Below, piece by piece: positions 23,506-33,480 of a stretch of DNA of 64,000 nt; position 1 is the first letter of the stretch; each line of letters opens with the position of its first letter. Both the position numbers and the translations under genes were made by a program. The notes under the pieces are model-generated. The model was given only the letters and a program-made list of their open reading frames with translations. It searched no databases and had not been told where the DNA came from. This stretch comes from Chlorella sorokiniana. Taxonomy: Eukaryota; Chlorophyta; Trebouxiophyceae; Chlorellales; Chlorellaceae. Location: positions 1,054,001 to 1,118,000 of the forward strand of contig CP084614.1 of assembly GCA_025917655.1 (NCBI GenBank), in the 5' to 3' direction.

Positions 23506-26500
23506 ATGTCCAGCCGGTAAGCCATATATATCTTCTCTTCGAAAAGTGATCGTTGCCAAATGGACCTCTACGCGGAACACTTTGGCGCGCGCCGCTTCCT
23601 TGGACCAACCTCTCTCGTGTTCTCGCTGCCGCCTCATGCTCAGTCATTATGAGGACCTGTGGAGGGACGGGGTGACGGAGCTAGTTGCCCATCTTGACGC
23701 GGAGTTTCCCGAGGAGGGCGGGGCAGGTGAATCGCGTGTTGCGCCCCCAAAGGTGAGCGGCAGCGGCGGCGCCTCAGTCCTGCCTTGGTTCTCGCTGAGC
23801 GTTTGAACTGTTTGCCCTACAGAAACTAGAGGATTGGGCAGGTCTCTACATGGCCTACGTCCAAACCCTGCGCAAGCTGTGCACGGCACACGATGGTGTG
23901 GCGCACCCACAAAAGCGGCGCTGCCTGCGCGCCACCTTGGATGGTTGCCTGGGCCGTACGCTTGAGCTCCGCAGCTTCCTGGTGCACCTGAACCAGGGGT
24001 GGATGTGATCGACCTGGGGGAGCAGCTGGCGGCAGCGGGGCTCACCCCAGGCGCGCTGGAGCTGCCGGTGCCGGCGTACTTCCGGGAGGAGCGGGCTGCG
24101 CAGCTGGCAGCGCGCAGCAGGGCCCTGGCTGCGGCCCTGGGGGCAGAGCAAGGGCAGAGCGGGGGCGAAGCTGGCGTCGCGGATCAGCCTGAAGCAGAGG
24201 TGCCTCCAGCCGCTCAAGGTGATGTTGCAGTGGGGGCAGCTGGAGATGCAACCAGACAGCATGCAGTGCAGAGCCACAATCCTTTGCAGCAGCAACCAGC
24301 AGCAGACGAGGAGCTTGAGCCAGACCTGGGGGCTGTGAAGCCTGAGCAAGCAGCCGCGCAGGAAGCCGGCGGGGCGAGCGATGCAGAGCAGAGAGACGCC
24401 AAGGTGCAGGAACGGCGGTCGGCGGCAGCAGTTGCGGTGCAAGCATGCGTGCGAGGCTGGCTTGCGAGGCGCCTTGTTGAGCGCCAGCGCCGCCAGGAGA
24501 TGGAGTTCCTGGGCATGCTGCCACCGTCTGACCAAAGCCGCAGCCAGACGCTGCAGCAGCGTGCTGCTGCCATCCATGCACAGCGCAAGCAGCGGCAGGC
24601 GGCGCGGCAGCAGGAGCTGGAGTGTGCGATGGTTGCCATGAAAGCGTCGCTACGGCAGCAGGAGGGGATTGGGATGCGGGAGCAGATGAGGGACGAGGTG
24701 AGAGTAGGTTGGACTGCCTTTCACCTTGCCTTGCAGCAGGTTGCGGGGATGAGCGTGCAGCAGGCATGCGCGGCTGAGGTTTCTGACAACCAAGTTTCCC
24801 CAACCCTCCCGGCTCCAGCTGAACAGCTGGTTCCTGCGGAGCCGTGATCCCCAGAGCGGCGAGTATGCAGACCTGCCTGAGGCGGTGCAGGGGGCAGCCG
24901 CAGCATCCTGAAGCCGCTGCCGCCCGTGCCGACGCCCGAGGAGGTTTCAGCAGCGGCCAAGGCCAGCCGCACAGCGGTGACCGGCGGTGGCAGGCCCGCC
25001 AGGGGAGGCAGGGAGGCCGCTGCTGGTCCCACGGTCAGCAGGCGGTACCTGGCTGGGCTGCGCGAGGCGCTGCAGGATTACATGGACGTGTGGCATCAGC
25101 AGCAGCCGGTTGATCCCACCCTGGCCCTCTGTGAGACCACCACGCCTTGGCCCAGCCCAGCTGCAGTCACCGGCACTGCTGCTCGCTGCGATCCCTGTGC
25201 TGCATGCTGGTCCACCACTTGAAAACAGCCTGGCCTCCGAACCCTGTCGGCTAGCACTCCACCCCCTCCAACCTCACCGTCGTCTTCTGTGCTGCCTGCC
25301 TGTAGTGCCTCGCGAGCTGCAGGGCCTGCCGCCGCCGCGGGACGGCTCAGCCGCCGACAGCTATGACGCGGCCATGGTGGCGGCAGAGGTGCGGCCGGTG
25401 GTCTGGGAGGAGGTGCGGCTGGAGGCGGACGACGAAATGCGGTGCCTCATCCAGAGGATCAAGGTGGGCCAGGGAGGGCAGGAGACAGCTGTCACACTTG
25501 CTCATGCCATCCTCCAGTATGGACCGATTGAGAGGCCAGGGCGGAGAAGAGGCATGGTTTGCCGCCGGGACTGCAGGAAACGATCAAGGCTGGACGGGCA
25601 GAGCGCGCAAAGGAAGAAGGCGGCAAGGGGAAGAAGGGCAGCAAGGCGGCTGAGGCTGGCAAGAAGCCTGCCAGTGCTGCGCCTGGCAAGGGCAGCAAGA
25701 CCGCTGAGGCTGGCGGGCGGGACGCAGCCCAGGGGCAGCCGGTGCAGAAGAAGCGCAGGGACCCGACGGTAGGGGCGCCCCATACCAGCTGAGATGGATG
25801 GGTCGGCGCTGGCGTGCCAAGACATGCTCCCTATCCACCTTCCTTTCTGCAGGCGGGCGCAGCATCGAAGCCATGTACGCTGAGCTTGCGGCGGCAGGGC
25901 TGGTCCTTGAGCCGCGTCCAGCCACGGTGGCCGACTTTCTGGGCGACCAGGTCGGCGATCAGGCTGCCGCAGCAGCACCCCCGTGCGGGCCGCAGCCCGG
26001 CAAGCCAAGGACGGGGGGCAGGAAGGCGAACCTGGCGTCGCCGGCGAAACCGGCCGCCGGCGAGGACCGCCCGCCGTGCCCCGAGCCCTCGCTGGCGCAG
26101 GCGCGGCAGGCGGTTGTCGCTTCGTGCATCCTTCCGTTGGGAGCCCACCCAGCGCTGCGCATGTGAGGCCGCCGCCAGGTACCCTGCCACACGGGGAGGA
26201 CCTCTCCTGAAGGGAGGACGCCTCTTTGCTGGCTCCCATGCCGTGGTGTTGATGATTGCTGCCCGCCCCGTGCCAGGCTGGACGCGCCGCGCACCGTGCT
26301 GCTGTACGGGCCGCCGGGCAGCGGCAAGACGCTGCTGGCGCAGGCTGTGGCTCACCAGGCTGGCGCCGCCCTGCTGGACCTCAGCCCCGCTGCCACCGCC
26401 TGCAAGTACCCGGGCAGGGAGGCGGCGCTGATGGTGCACATGGTGAGCCGGGTGATGGGGCGGGGGTGCGACTGGTGTGTGTGTGTGGTTGAAGAAGGGG

Positions 26501-27739
26501 CGCCCGGCGCATAGGGGCGGCAGGCAGGCAGCCTCTGCTACATGCTGCTGCTTTCCTGCCCGGCGCCTCTTGTTTACTGCCATACGTAAGCCCTCTCGCC
26601 TGCCCTTGCTGCTCGACTGTGCAGGTGTTCAAGGTGGCAAGGGCGCTGGCCCCGCGGTGGTGCTAGTGGAGGGGGTGGAGCAGGTGTTTGTGTCGGACAA
26701 GGCACGCGCGGCGCTGGCCACGCCGCCGGGCGGAGCCGCCCAACCGCGTGCGCAAGGCGCTGCTGGCAGAGGTGAGTGGGTGTTTCTTGTTCTTGTGTGT
26801 AAGTAAGGGGGAAGGGGGGCTGCTTGGCTTAGTGGCCCTCCCTGCACAACCAAGGAAAGGTGGCAGGCTGTTGTGTCACGCAGCACAGCTCTTAACGGCC
26901 CCCACCGTGGCCGCACAGGTGGCGGAGCTGGGGCCAAGCGACGGAGTGCTGGTGCTGTGTACCAGCAGGGCGCCGCAGGTGCGTGTTTGCAGGATGTCGC
27001 CGGGCTGCATCCACACACAGCCGCGTGGCACATGCCAAGCCCACCTGCCGGCCTTCCACCCCAGAGTGCTGTGCCTCGTTTGCGCAGGCATGCGTGAGGC
27101 GAGACGAGCGGGCGCTGCGCACCTTCATCCAGCGGTACATCCAGCTGCCGCTGCCGCGCAGCGGCGACAGGCACTCCATGCTGCACGCGTTCGCGCAGGT
27201 GGGGCCCCGCTCTGCTGGGCTGCTGCTGGCGGCCCAGCTGCTTTGCATGCTGTGAACACAATTTGGAACTTTGTGTTCCCGACTGAATGAAACGCTTCCC
27301 TCTGCACCTTCCCCCTGCAGCAAGAGGGGCTGGTGCTGGGAGAGCGTGGAACTGTGCTGACCCAGCTCACCGAAGGGCTCAGCGCCGGACAGCTCTGGCA
27401 ATTTGTCAAAGAGCTGGCCGCGAGGCTGAGCCCTCCCGCCGCCGGTCGTGATGCAACAGGGGCAGGGGGGCTGGGGGGCAGGCCGCGCTGCAGAGCCTTC
27501 ATCTGCAGACATCAGCAGGAGCGCGCTGGAGCTGCTGCCCAGCTTTGTGCCGCTGAGCCAGGAGGCAGCGCAGGAGCTCAGGGAGTGGACGGCGCTGGTG
27601 TACCAGCCGCTGCCGCCCCAGGTGCGCCCACCACCATGGGCAGGGATCAGCGGCTGCGGTCAGCTTCTGCTTGCACAGCCTCCGCACTCACCTGCCTCTG
27701 TGTGCGCAGGAAGACGACGTGAAGAAGCAAAAGAAGTGA
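23506..27739 (+). CDS. IQ and AAA domain protein, DRC11/IQCA1-like
   Basis: About 15 exons. The domain order matches the dynein regulatory complex subunit DRC11 (IQCA1), part of the nexin link of motile cilia. The N-terminus HYEDLWRDGVTELV is followed by a helical region (YMAYVQTLRKLCTAHDGV, LEDWAGL). An IQ motif, VQACVRGWLARR (about 24435-24475), then long charged helices and a Lys-rich linker come next. The C-terminal AAA domain begins PRTVLLYGPPGSGKTLLAQA (Walker A, about 26290-26345). Walker B is degenerate: VVLVEGVEQVF has no acidic pair. The end is DDVKKQKK. I chose ATG 23506 because an exon of 11 bases followed by a GTAAGC donor splices in phase to HYEDLW; ATG 23636 is the alternative. 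A one-base slip at the G run near 24890 precedes SILKPLPPVPTPEE. Confidence 0.82.
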
Positions 27740-28368
27740 GGCGCGGGCTGGCGTCTCCGCTGCCCCCGCCTGCCCGGCTCTTGTCCGCGGTGCAGCTTCC
27801 TTGTTTCCTTTCCCGTTCCACTGCACTGCGCTGCGCATAACCTGAGTTACAAGCAGGCAATCATCCAAAGGAACAAACTGCCTAGTGAAGAGGCAAAGCC
27901 GCCCTTGGGCAGGCAATTGCAGAGCAAAAGGGGGACATGAAACATGTATGAATCTGAGGGCAGCTATCTATGGGTAGCACGCCGGCAATGAAAGGCAGCA
28001 AAACAAGGGGCGTGGGACGATGCGGCGCCTGTGCGGACGTGGCTAGCAAGCCCCCACCAACACAGCATCAACAGCTGAACCATTCATTCAACAGCGGCGG
28101 CCGGCCGGGGCGTGGAAATTTTGTGGCGTGCAGAGCAGCGCGGGTGCAGAGCCCGCAATGGGAGCAGACAAGTGCGGGGAGGGCAGACCGGGGGAGAGCG
28201 CGGGCTCAGGGGGCAGGCGCAGCAGCTGCGCTGGGCGCTCCAGCATGGCATGAAGCCGACATGGGGCCAACCAGAGGCACGGGAAGGGAACAGCAATACT
28301 GTGGAATTACACAGGGTAGGAGAGCGGTGTACGGAGCGGGCGGTGCTGAAGGAAAGAAGCAAGCGGCC
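27740..28368. other. convergent 3' intergenic region
   Basis: About 630 bases between two 3' ends (DRC11-like on plus, CBM20 repeat protein on minus). I see no coding motif or RNA gene. Confidence 0.45.
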
Positions 28369-29345
28369 TCACAGCTTGCCTGCACGCCTCAAGTACGCCA
28401 GCTGCTCGGGAGAGTAGCTGCGGGCGGGGGCTGGAGCAGGGCTGCGAGGGGAGCCGGGAGGCGCTTTGCTGCCGCTTGCGCTCCAGGAACGCAATCTGCT
28501 CGGGAGAGAAGTCACGGGATGCCGCAGGGGCACTGGAGCGAGCCGGCGCAGGGCTGCGGCCCCGGCCGGCGGCGGGGGCAGGCGAGGCGCTCTGCTGGCG
28601 CTTGCGCTCCAGGAACGCCTGCTGCTCGGGGACAGCCCTGCCGCTGCTGCGCTGCTGCTGCTTGCACGGGGGGCTCGGGAGACCGGCTGCCAGCGTGGGA
28701 GGGGGCGGGGGCCGGGAGGCGCTGTACTGCCGCTTGCGCTCCAAGAATGCAGCCTGCTCGGGGGAAAGGCCTGCAGCTGACGTGGCTGCGGGCGAGCTGC
28801 TGACGGGCGCGGGCGCCGGGAGGCGCTCTGCTGCCGCTTGCGCTCCAGGAATGCCCGCTGGTCAGGGGAGAAGGTGGCTGCCGCAGACGCGCCGTTCACC
28901 GGGGAGCGCACCGGGCTGCGGCCGCGGGCGGGTGCGGGGCGGGCGAGGCGCTCTGCTGGCGCTTGCGATCCAAGAACGCCTGCTGCTCAAGGGACAGGCC
29001 CCGGGCCGGGGGCGCTGCCGGCCGCGGGTGCGGCGGTGCGGCCACGGGCGGGGGCGGGTGAAGGGGAGCGGCTGGCCTCGCGCTGCTTGCGCTCCAAGAA
29101 AGCGCGCTGGTCCGGGAGAGGCCAGGGGAGGCGCTGCGGCCGCGCGGGGGCGACGGGCTGCGGCCACGGCTGGCGTGCGGCGCAGGGGACGTGCTGGCCT
29201 CCTGCCGCTTGCGCTCCAGGAACGCCTGCTGCTCGGGGGACAGGCCCGGGGGCGGGGAGCCGCTGCTGCGGCGGACGGGGTGGCCGAGGCGCTGCGCGCC
29301 TCCGCAGCCTTGCGCTCCAGGAACGCACGCTGCTCCGGGGACAGG
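28369..29345 (-). repeat. nine-copy coding repeat, SPEQxAFLERKRQ
   Basis: Cores lie near 29310-29342, 29205-29242, 29080-29117, 28957-28995, 28833-28868, 28730-28765, 28598-28632, 28466-28505 and 28372-28412. Seven of nine keep AFLERK exactly. One has AFLDRK and the last has AYLRRA. Residues between cores vary freely but stay Ser, Pro, Ala and Arg-rich. Selection on the core therefore looks stronger than on the spacers, as expected of a repeated binding motif. Confidence 0.9.
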
Positions 29346-30758
29346 CCGGCACCGTTGAGGCGGGTGGGGAGGCGCTGCGGCGGTCCCAGCCGTTGACCTG
29401 TGAGGGGGTGAGGGGCAGGGGAGTGCGGGGTGTGGGCGAAGAAGCTCCTGGGTGCTGCTCGTGAGGCTGGGGCCCCACAGCAGGGAGCACCTCAGAGGGT
29501 GTCTCTCTGCGGCTGCCCTCACCTCGCGCGGGCTGCCACCGTGTGCCGCTGCCAGCCGGGCCGGGGCGGGCGCCGCAACGGCGCTCGCCTCAGCCTGCGC
29601 AATGAAGCTGCCGACTGCTGCCGCTGCGGCAGCGGGGAGAGTCACCTTGCCATTGCTGTGAGCGGTGCCGTTGACGGCGGCGCTGGCTGAGTAGGAGGTG
29701 CTGCAGGTGGGGTGGCGGGTGGCGACGAGCACAGTCAGTGCAGGCAAATTGCAACTTTAGTAGTAGAGTAAAGGGGCATGCCGGCAAGGTAAGGCTGCAA
29801 CGCCCTTCAAGCACCTCCCTGCCGCCGCGCAGGCACCTGTGGCTGACGGCCGCCGCCGTCTGCTGCGCCTGCTGCTCCGCCTCCTCCTCAATTGGCTGGT
29901 TCCAGTATCCGTAGAGCTCAGTTGTGGAGTGGCTGACAGTCAGCTTGCGGTTCCAGCATGACTCCCACATGGGCGTGCTGCAGGCGGGAGGGGGGGGGTA
30001 TGCTAGGCATAGGCACACGCCCCCGTCCGCCCCGACGCAGCACATGGCTCCGCTGCCAATGCTTCTCTGCAATCCCTACCGCAAACAGCAGCCCAACATG
30101 GGCATAACGCAGGGTGGCAAGCTCTCTTTGTTGCCGCAGGCGGCGGCGGCTCACTGTTTGGGGTCGTCAATCACAAACTTGTACTCGACGTCGGCGCCGG
30201 CGGGCAGCTCCACGCTGGCGCTCCAATGGTGCTCCCCGTTGCGCCCCTCGCTCCACTCCATGCGCGCCGCGCGGCTCAAGTCCCACTCACCCAGCTCCGG
30301 AGAGCTGCCCGTCAGCAGCACGTTCTGTCCGAAGCACACCTGCGGGCAGGAGGCGGCGGTGAGCGTGAGAGACGAGGCGGCGGGGCAAAGCCAGCGACGG
30401 TCAGATGAGCGCTAGCGCAGGAAATCAGCGACGCTCAGTTCACAGCAAGGCGTCATGGTCATTTGCATACGCCATGAGCTGGCCACTGCCGTGGCGCTGC
30501 GCGACCGCCGCCAACACTACCACAGACTACCACAAGGCCGCCGCGCCAAGTTTGAATAACTCGCCTGGCGCTGCAGGGTGAAGGTGATTTCCACCTTATC
30601 GTCACCATGGTAGGCCTGGGTGACGATGCGGCGCTGCAATGCGCGCTGCACGCGAGTCTTCCCTGGATGGCGGAAGGGATAACTGCAGCCGTGCTCCTCC
30701 TGTGCAGCCGCGCTTTGGCGGCGGTGCCAGCCGCATTGAAGACCATCACAGTCCTCAT
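28369..30758 (-). CDS. plastid CBM20 starch-binding protein with nine SPEQ-type repeats
   Basis: Five exons at about 30565-30758, 30155-30339, 29837-29977, 29523-29700 and 28369-29397. An Arg/Ala/Ser-rich start looks like a chloroplast transit peptide. A complete CBM20 starch-binding domain follows: DDKVEITFTLQRQ, CFGQNVLLTGSSPELGEWDL, HHWSASVELPAGADVEYKFV, WESCWNRKLTV. These include the conserved carbohydrate-binding Trp residues. After an Ala-rich helix (GSFIAQAEASAVAA), the last exon encodes a Ser/Pro/Arg-rich disordered tail. It holds nine copies of a core close to SPEQQAFLERKRQQSAS, about 30-45 residues apart; the last, SPEQLAYLRRAGKL, is the C-terminus. Intron 1 appears to use a GC donor at 30564. 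The frame slips several times at short C/G runs in the repeats, most likely assembly error. Likely plastid starch associated. A pyrenoid scaffold or starch tether is inferred from design, not shown. Its neighbour at 31.4-32.7 kb is a paralogue. Confidence 0.85.
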
Positions 30759-31422
30759 GCCTGAAGCTGAGGGCCCGCGGACTGCGGCGGGCTGTGCGAG
30801 CAGGGGGAAGACGAGTTGGGCCTGCAAGGGCTTCCTTCAAGCTCTGGGCGATTACAAACACAGCGATGGGCGCAGTGTACTGGATTGTGGGCCTGAAACA
30901 GGAAATGCATTATTCTGCCCGGCTTTCTGGCGTGCTGCCAGGGTGGAATGAGGCTGAGCCCAATGAGCGCATATTGGGCATTTCTCAGCGAAAACAAGAC
31001 CTCCAGTATATCGCATATCGATTGAAGCAACGGAGTGTAGAAACCGTCGCACTGAAAACATTGCACTCGGCACACACCCCCAACCAGGGTTGGCGTGCTT
31101 CCATTGTATCTGTATCTTGAGCTCAACAGCGTTGCCACTTTCACGACAGGTGGTCTCACTAACATGTGCCTAGTTTCAAACACTGGACAGGGATTAGCAG
31201 CCCAGGGGGCTGGCCAGAGACAACTACATGCAGATTCAGGAGAGTGCGAGCGCGATCGAAGAACAGGGAACAGTGTGGGTTCATTTTTGGCCGGTTGTCA
31301 CCTTTATGGCAGCCTCAGAGAGCCAGTGCAGTTTGATGTGGTGCAACAAATGACATGTACATGTACACAGGATGACCTACTTGATCCAGCAGACTTCTGA
31401 CATGTGGCAAGGCGAGCGGGCC
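30759..31422. other. intergenic region between the CBM20 genes
   Basis: About 660 bases with noticeably lower GC than its flanks. It should hold the promoter of the repeat-bearing CBM20 gene and the 3' flank of its neighbour. No coding motif seen. Confidence 0.45.
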
Positions 31423-32731
31423 TCACTGCTTCTTGCCAGTGTTCTTCTTCTGCTGCCGACGGGTGCCCTTGCCCTGGGCTGCCTTGCCCTGAATTGAGAG
31501 ACGGGGAGCAGCGCCTGGTTTGGCGCCAAGGGTGCAGGAGGGGCTTCTGTAAGCGTGGCACGGTGTCTGTGCATAGTGCAGGCCAGGGTCCTTGCTCTCA
31601 CCTTGACAGCAGCCCCGCTGGCCGCGCCCACGGCGTCGGGAGCCGAGAGCTCCGCCACCGCGCCGGCCACCTTGGCTGCAGCCGCCTCTGCCCTGGCAAT
31701 GATGCCGTTGACGGCTGCCTCAGCCTCGGCTGACATCTTGATCTTCCTGGTCACTGCCTGCTGCTTCTGCTCAGGCTCGGGAGCCTCGGCGGAGGAGATG
31801 GGCACGACCGCCTCGTCGGCGGGCTCCTCCTCGGCGACGGGCGCCTTGACAGCCGATGAGCTGGCCTCATCCTTGGTCACGGGCGCCGCGGTGGCCTCCA
31901 GGGCCGCGGCGACTGGGGCGGCCTGGGCCTTGAGCGGCTGCTCCCAGGAGGCAGTGAGCAGAGGGGTCGCAGCATCCACCACCAGGGTCCGGTTGGCGCC
32001 AGATTCCCACACGGCCTGGCTGCTGCACGGGTTGGCAGGTCGTGGTGGCCCGGGTGAGGCATGTTCAAGCAATGCACATGTTGTGTGCCTGAACAGCGGC
32101 GCCACAGCACGCGCACGCAGAGCTTGCTGAGGCTCACAGGTTGGGGTCGGCGACGACAAACTTGAACTGAACCTCCTCCCCGGCGGGCATCGCCACGCTG
32201 GCGGTCCAGCAGTGGCCCTCTGCCCAGCTCAGGGGCGCCGCGGTGGCCAGGTCCCAGCCGCCAAGCTCCTTGACGCTGCCCACAAGCAGCACCTGCTGCC
32301 CAAAGTGGACCTGCAGCGGAAAGGAAGGCGTCAGATTCCCCAGGCAGGGCTGGCTCAGCCAGGTGAGTATTGGCTTGGACCTTGAATGCAGAGTACATTT
32401 CACGGATTTGCAACATGTAGAGGATGCATGCTAGGAAAGAGAACTATATATATGCTGCTCAATGGAGCAGGCACAAGCGCTAACCCTGCGCCGCCCGAAT
32501 TCAAACGGCAGCAGCGGCAGGCCACACCTGCTTGTTCAAAGCAAAGCTGAGCGTGACGGTTGCATCCGCTGATTTCTCTCCGGCGTATGCCCGCACGATA
32601 GGCGCGAAGCGAGCACCACGAGAGCCTCGGTCCTGAGGAGGAGCCGCCAGGTGGGCGGGGCGCTGCACAGGCCGGCGCGCAGCCCTGACAGACCCAACAG
32701 AAGCTGTACGGATTGCCATGGAACGCATCAT
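31423..32731 (-). CDS. plastid CBM20 starch-binding protein, Ala-rich tail
   Basis: Four exons at about 32528-32731, 32138-32310, 31602-32022 and 31423-31488, with clean phases. The N-terminus (MRSMAIRTASVGSVRAARRP) is a good chloroplast transit peptide. It leads into one CBM20 domain: ATVTLSFALNKQVHFGQQVL, ELGGWDLATAAPLSW, HCWTASVAMPAGEEVQFKFV, VWESGANRTLVV. The rest is an Ala/Glu-rich low-complexity tail with a helical stretch, GIIARAEAAAAKVAGAVAEL. It ends in a basic segment rich in Lys, Arg and Gln. The Ala-rich helix resembles GSFIAQAEASAVAA in the gene to its left, and both introns flanking the CBM20 core occupy the same protein positions. So the two are tandem duplicates. This copy lacks the SPEQ repeats. 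Its role is probably starch binding in the plastid; no catalytic domain is present. Confidence 0.88.
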
Positions 32732-33480
32732 GCCGGGGTTGAAAGCGTAGTGCGGGCTAGGCAAGGCCAAGGCAGAGGTTTGGAGTAGATCAAATGTCCT
32801 TGTCCGACTTAAATCAATCCTGATCGACTTGTCAACTTGGGCCGAGCAGCCCAGCCGGATTTCAGCACTTTTCTTTTGACTGGCGCCAGGCTGGCACACT
32901 TTGCACAACCAGGCGGCAGAATCAGGCGGCAAGCAACCTCAAGCAGCTACTGACGTCTCTGGTATCCTGACATAAAATTTCCTCTGTGCCAATGTCAATT
33001 ACATGGATCAGTTTGTTTCAGACATCTTTCACTTGACAAACTGTTCCCGACGTGGACAGAGGCTGCCGAGGGCTTCATCGGGAGATAGGCTGCCCCCAAG
33101 GCGATCGGGAGACGGGCTGCATTGTGCCGCTTTCCTTCAGGTTTTATGGTATCACTGTCTGCTGCAGCCTCAAAGGCACACTTCTTAACATTGTAATAAC
33201 TCTGGGCTGCAGGGGCCACCCGCACCGCAACTGGATGCCAAGGTGGGGAAGGAGTCACCCAAGGATCTGATCGTGCCTCACTTTCCCACAAATGCCTAGT
33301 GTGAACGTTTCAACAGCGGCCTTGGGATGAATGAAGCACGGATGAGGGGACGGAAACCTGTTGATGACGGGGCGTGTTGGAGTTGGCGATAAGGCGGCAG
33401 AGTTGTAAATCTCAACAAAAACGTAAACCTCAGAGAAAAGTGGCAGGACTGGCACCTTGCGGCCCGCCCTCCGACGCCCC
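32732..33480. other. divergent intergenic region, CBM20 / DUF1997
   Basis: About 750 bases between the starts of two genes for plastid-type proteins transcribed in opposite directions. A shared promoter region is possible. No conserved element is recognised. Confidence 0.5.

Noticed and set aside
28369-29345. Reading the nine-copy repeat as a CRISPR or DNA satellite
   Set aside because: Conservation is in the encoded core, spacing is uneven (about 85-135 bases), and it lies inside one exon after a CBM20 domain.
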